A stretch of DNA of 64,000 bases from Varroa destructor. Taxonomy: Eukaryota > Arthropoda > Arachnida > Mesostigmata > Varroidae. The stretch's first letter is position 1. Each line of letters starts with the position of its first letter. The notes beneath the pieces were generated by a model. It did not search any database, was not told the origin of the DNA, and worked only from the letters and a program-made list of their open reading frames with translations. Of the stretch, positions 63,314-64,000 are shown piece by piece. Location of the stretch: contig NW_019211455.1 in NCBI RefSeq assembly GCF_002443255.2, forward strand, positions 51,675,220 to 51,739,219. Direction: 5' to 3'. A program made the translations under genes and the position numbers.

Positions 63314-64000
63314 AAGAGAGACGCAATACGAAAGGAAGCGATCGGCTTAACAGAGTGTAATGTTTGTAAGTCTTTGGTAAGGTAATTTTTATGAAAATAC
63401 GGCAACGCTTAGCTGAGCCAGCTATCAGTTGCAGAGAATCAGTTGCAAATCAATCGCATCCTCTTTGCGCTTGAAAGGTAAAAAAAAGGCGCAATTAAAG
63501 CTGCTATCTAGTGACTGCCAGCAGGTGGAAACATCTAGTTCGATCATACATATGTAAACGCGTCTACTTGATTTGTTGCTATCGGCAATTGGCAGTTTTA
63601 ACATGTTTGTAGTATTTAATTGAAGTCAACATTACGAATGCTACCGAGCGCCAGCTAAACGGTATAATCTACCAACATTTTAGAAATACTAGCACGCCAA
63701 ACGAGTCATGACGCGAACAATTTTTAGGCGATAAGAATTAAAATCATCAGAAGATAAGGATGAAGGCCAGCTAATCTCGCGGCGGCCAATTTTCATAGTA
63801 GAATATAAAACAAAGGCAATGGCTTTTACATTTTTACAGCTACAGTTTCCTAATTATCCTCGCGTCCACTTTTCGGCGTCGTAAACCTTTTCGCTAAAAA
63901 TGTAACATTACTTACTTCTCATGTCTGCCGCCTGCTATTCATTGTTTGACCGTATGACCAATGGTAGCTTTAAAGCTCATTACGTACATACGCGTGTGAG

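Larger units (their letters stand above)
59801..64000. other. Gene-free stretch to the window end
   Basis: Contains the AGC repeat, a short GCGCGCGC run near 61042, and frames of up to 119 codons, including the 64-residue candidate at 63119. No recognisable gene or RNA was seen. Confidence 0.5.

Noticed and set aside
1..64000. CRISPR array, rRNA or snRNA genes, multi-gene defence or biosynthetic cluster
   Set aside because: No regularly spaced repeats, no recognisable rRNA or snRNA core sequence, and no set of adjacent protein genes were seen.

Overview
The window looks like non-coding nuclear DNA of an animal, most likely an arthropod. The reasons are: no open frame longer than about 146 codons on either strand in 64 kb; no gene packing or operon-like layout; many di-, tri-, tetra- and pentanucleotide microsatellites; homopolymer A/T tracts; a decayed mariner-type DNA transposon; and a short CCTAA run of the arthropod telomere type. 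Base composition is mixed, broadly AT-leaning with GC-rich islands. The arthropod assignment is an inference, and I cannot name a species. The window could be intergenic or lie inside very long introns.

I found no protein-coding gene I can name, no convincing tRNA, rRNA or snRNA gene, and no CRISPR array. The one clear gene-derived feature is a minus-strand mariner transposase relic at about 9.1-9.95 kb. It keeps recognisable family blocks in order (helix-turn-helix region, KWLT, ELLP, NARPH, LPEKWQK) but is broken by frameshifts, a stop and changes at two catalytic positions.

Layout: 1-9 kb is plain sequence with AT microsatellites. About 9.1-9.95 kb holds the mariner relic. About 13.9-14.1 kb holds a weak tRNA-like/poly-A element. 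At 16.6 kb there is a GC/CGCA tract. At 18.4 kb there is a striking 17-bp GC-rich perfect inverted repeat. At 20.2 kb there is a G-run cluster. About 21.3-22.6 kb is a GC-rich, CTG-rich island. 23-45 kb is mostly plain, with CGT, ACTAG and GGC repeats. At 45.3 kb there is a 20-bp TAAT/ATTA palindrome. At 54.5 kb there is the longest AT repeat, and at 56.1-56.3 kb a diverged direct-repeat pair. About 58.9-59.8 kb is a second GC-rich island with a homopyrimidine tract and CCG/GCC repeats. The rest is plain.

A few short ATG-started frames look somewhat protein-like (a signal-peptide-like one at 32.07-32.39 kb, a membrane-segment one at 44.09-44.35 kb, a 64-codon one at 63.1 kb). Frames of this size are expected by chance in 64 kb, so they are offered only as candidates. 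I see no set of genes that work together and no evidence for a new multi-gene system.
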